From: Bradyrhizobium sp. NFR13
GTDB lineage: Bacteria > Pseudomonadota > Alphaproteobacteria > Rhizobiales > Xanthobacteraceae
Assembly: GCF_900114605.1 (NCBI RefSeq)
Contig: NZ_FOTP01000001.1
Span: 1-64,000 of the forward strand
DNA: 64,000 nt
Reading direction: 5' to 3'
This document shows, piece by piece, positions 63,371 through 64,000 of this stretch. How positions within the stretch are numbered: the stretch's first letter is position 1; every line of letters begins with the position of its first letter. The position numbers and the translations under genes were made by a program. The notes beneath the pieces are model-generated. The model worked only from the letters and a program-made list of their open reading frames with translations. It searched no databases and was not told where the DNA came from.

Positions 63371-64000
63371 CTATACGGCAACAGGAACAAGCTTCGCGAC
63401 CGCGCTCAGCAAATCGGTCTGGGTGATCAGCCCCTGAATCATGCGGTCCTGATCGACGATGATGACGGCGTGCGTTCGTCCATCGGTCAGCGTCGGCAGC
63501 AAGGTCACCGCGGGCGTCCGCATCGTCGCCGTCGCTGCGGGCGACATGGATTTCCCGACATCGCCCGATTCTTTCATCAGCTCGCGGAGGCCGACCGTTC
63601 CGACGAGCTGTCCCTGCATGCCCAGAACAGGGAGCGTGCGGACATTGTGCAAGAGCAGCCGCGAGCGGGCCAGTTCGGCACTATCCCGCAATCCGACCGT
63701 GACGACATCGCGCGACATGATGTCCCCGCACAGGATCGTGCCGTGCGAGCGCAACATGGCCTGCAGTTCGACCTGTCGCAGCAGTGTTTCGAGATCATCG
63801 GGGCTGATATCGAAGCTTTCACTCAGCGCTTCCAGCGCCTTGTCGATATCCTCGGCGCGAAAACCGACCCGCAGTTCCGGGCTGATATCCGATGTCTGAT
63901 GCGGATTTGCCGGTGGCACCGGCGCCCTGTGAGGATAGGTCCGCCGCGAGATCTTGTGGAACAGATAGCCCAGCCCGACCAGAAGCACCGAATTCAGGCC
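63371..64000 (-). CDS. HPP-family membrane protein with CBS domains (5' part beyond the window)
   Basis: The frame is open to the window edge, so the N-terminus is missing. The first ~25 residues here (LNSVLLVGLGYLFHKISRRTYPH) look like the last membrane segment of an HPP domain. Two CBS motifs follow: IMSRDVVTVGLRDSAELARSRLLLHNVRTLPVLG and ... DGRTHAVIIVDQDRMIQGLITQTDLLSAV. A regulatory role by adenosine-ligand binding is known for CBS domains. HPP proteins are thought to be transporters (nitrite has been proposed for some). Confidence 0.82.
   Translation of the reverse strand, partial: GLNSVLLVGLGYLFHKISRRTYPHRAPVPPANPHQTSDISPELRVGFRAEDIDKALEALSESFDISPDDLETLLRQVELQAMLRSHGTILCGDIMSRDVVTVGLRDSAELARSRLLLHNVRTLPVLGMQGQLVGTVGLRELMKESGDVGKSMSPAATATMRTPAVTLLPTLTDGRTHAVIIVDQDRMIQGLITQTDLLSAVAKLVPVAV

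Overview
The window is GC-rich, densely coded chromosomal DNA from an alphaproteobacterium, most likely of the Bradyrhizobium / Rhodopseudomonas / Tardiphaga group (Nitrobacteraceae). The case rests on a pim-type dicarboxylate beta-oxidation operon, a FecR + CHASE2-cyclase pair, HWE-family histidine kinases, many small rhizobial-type proteins of unknown function, and dispersed palindromic repeats starting GTCATTCCGG. I see no tRNA, rRNA, CRISPR array, phage module or transposase. Assignments are by reading motifs; no database search was run.

Layout. 1-800: a repeat-bearing gap and a His/Gly-rich exported peptide. 786-12290 (minus): glycerol kinase, a FAD oxidoreductase, an SDR, then a pim operon transcribed right to left (pimF, pimA, pimB, pimC, pimD) with palindromic repeats in three of its gaps. 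12452-19530 (plus): a divergent IclR regulator followed by a complete LivFGHM-type ABC importer and two near-identical 409-aa binding proteins. Together these look like a regulated uptake and beta-oxidation unit for dicarboxylic or fatty acids.

19593-29000 is an accessory-looking stretch. It holds about a dozen small unknown proteins, a two-gene carbohydrate locus (GT4-glycosidase fusion plus GH130) and a REC-HWE kinase. 29262-35208 is a compact, probably catabolic operon: FadR-type regulator with a 31-nt perfect palindrome upstream, DAD-like cupin, SDR, two SsuC-like permeases, an ATPase, an unknown small membrane protein and a TTG-started binding protein, closed by a terminator. 35326-40568 (minus) is a redox/hydrolase group behind an AraC regulator that is frameshifted in its second helix-turn-helix. 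Just beyond lies a decayed winged-helix pseudogene.

41137-48830 holds a tyrosine-phosphatase-like protein, small proteins, a Tat-exported double-VOC protein, a tannase-family esterase lacking the family's disulfide cysteines, and a TonB-dependent receptor. A remnant of a second tannase 3' end follows the receptor. 49008-58328 has a membrane protein, purA, FecR + CHASE2 cyclase, a PAS-PAS-HWE kinase with its response regulator, cspA and a methyltransferase. 58336-64000 has PhzF, an exported alpha/beta hydrolase, an exported bicupin oxalate decarboxylase, a serine hydrolase and the C-terminal part of an HPP-CBS protein cut by the window edge.

The observations most worth following are the FadR-palindrome catabolic operon with its unknown 110-aa protein, the AraC frameshift and neighbouring pseudogene, the tannase missing both motif cysteines with a duplicated 3'-end scar downstream, and the fused/split pair of HWE-REC systems.
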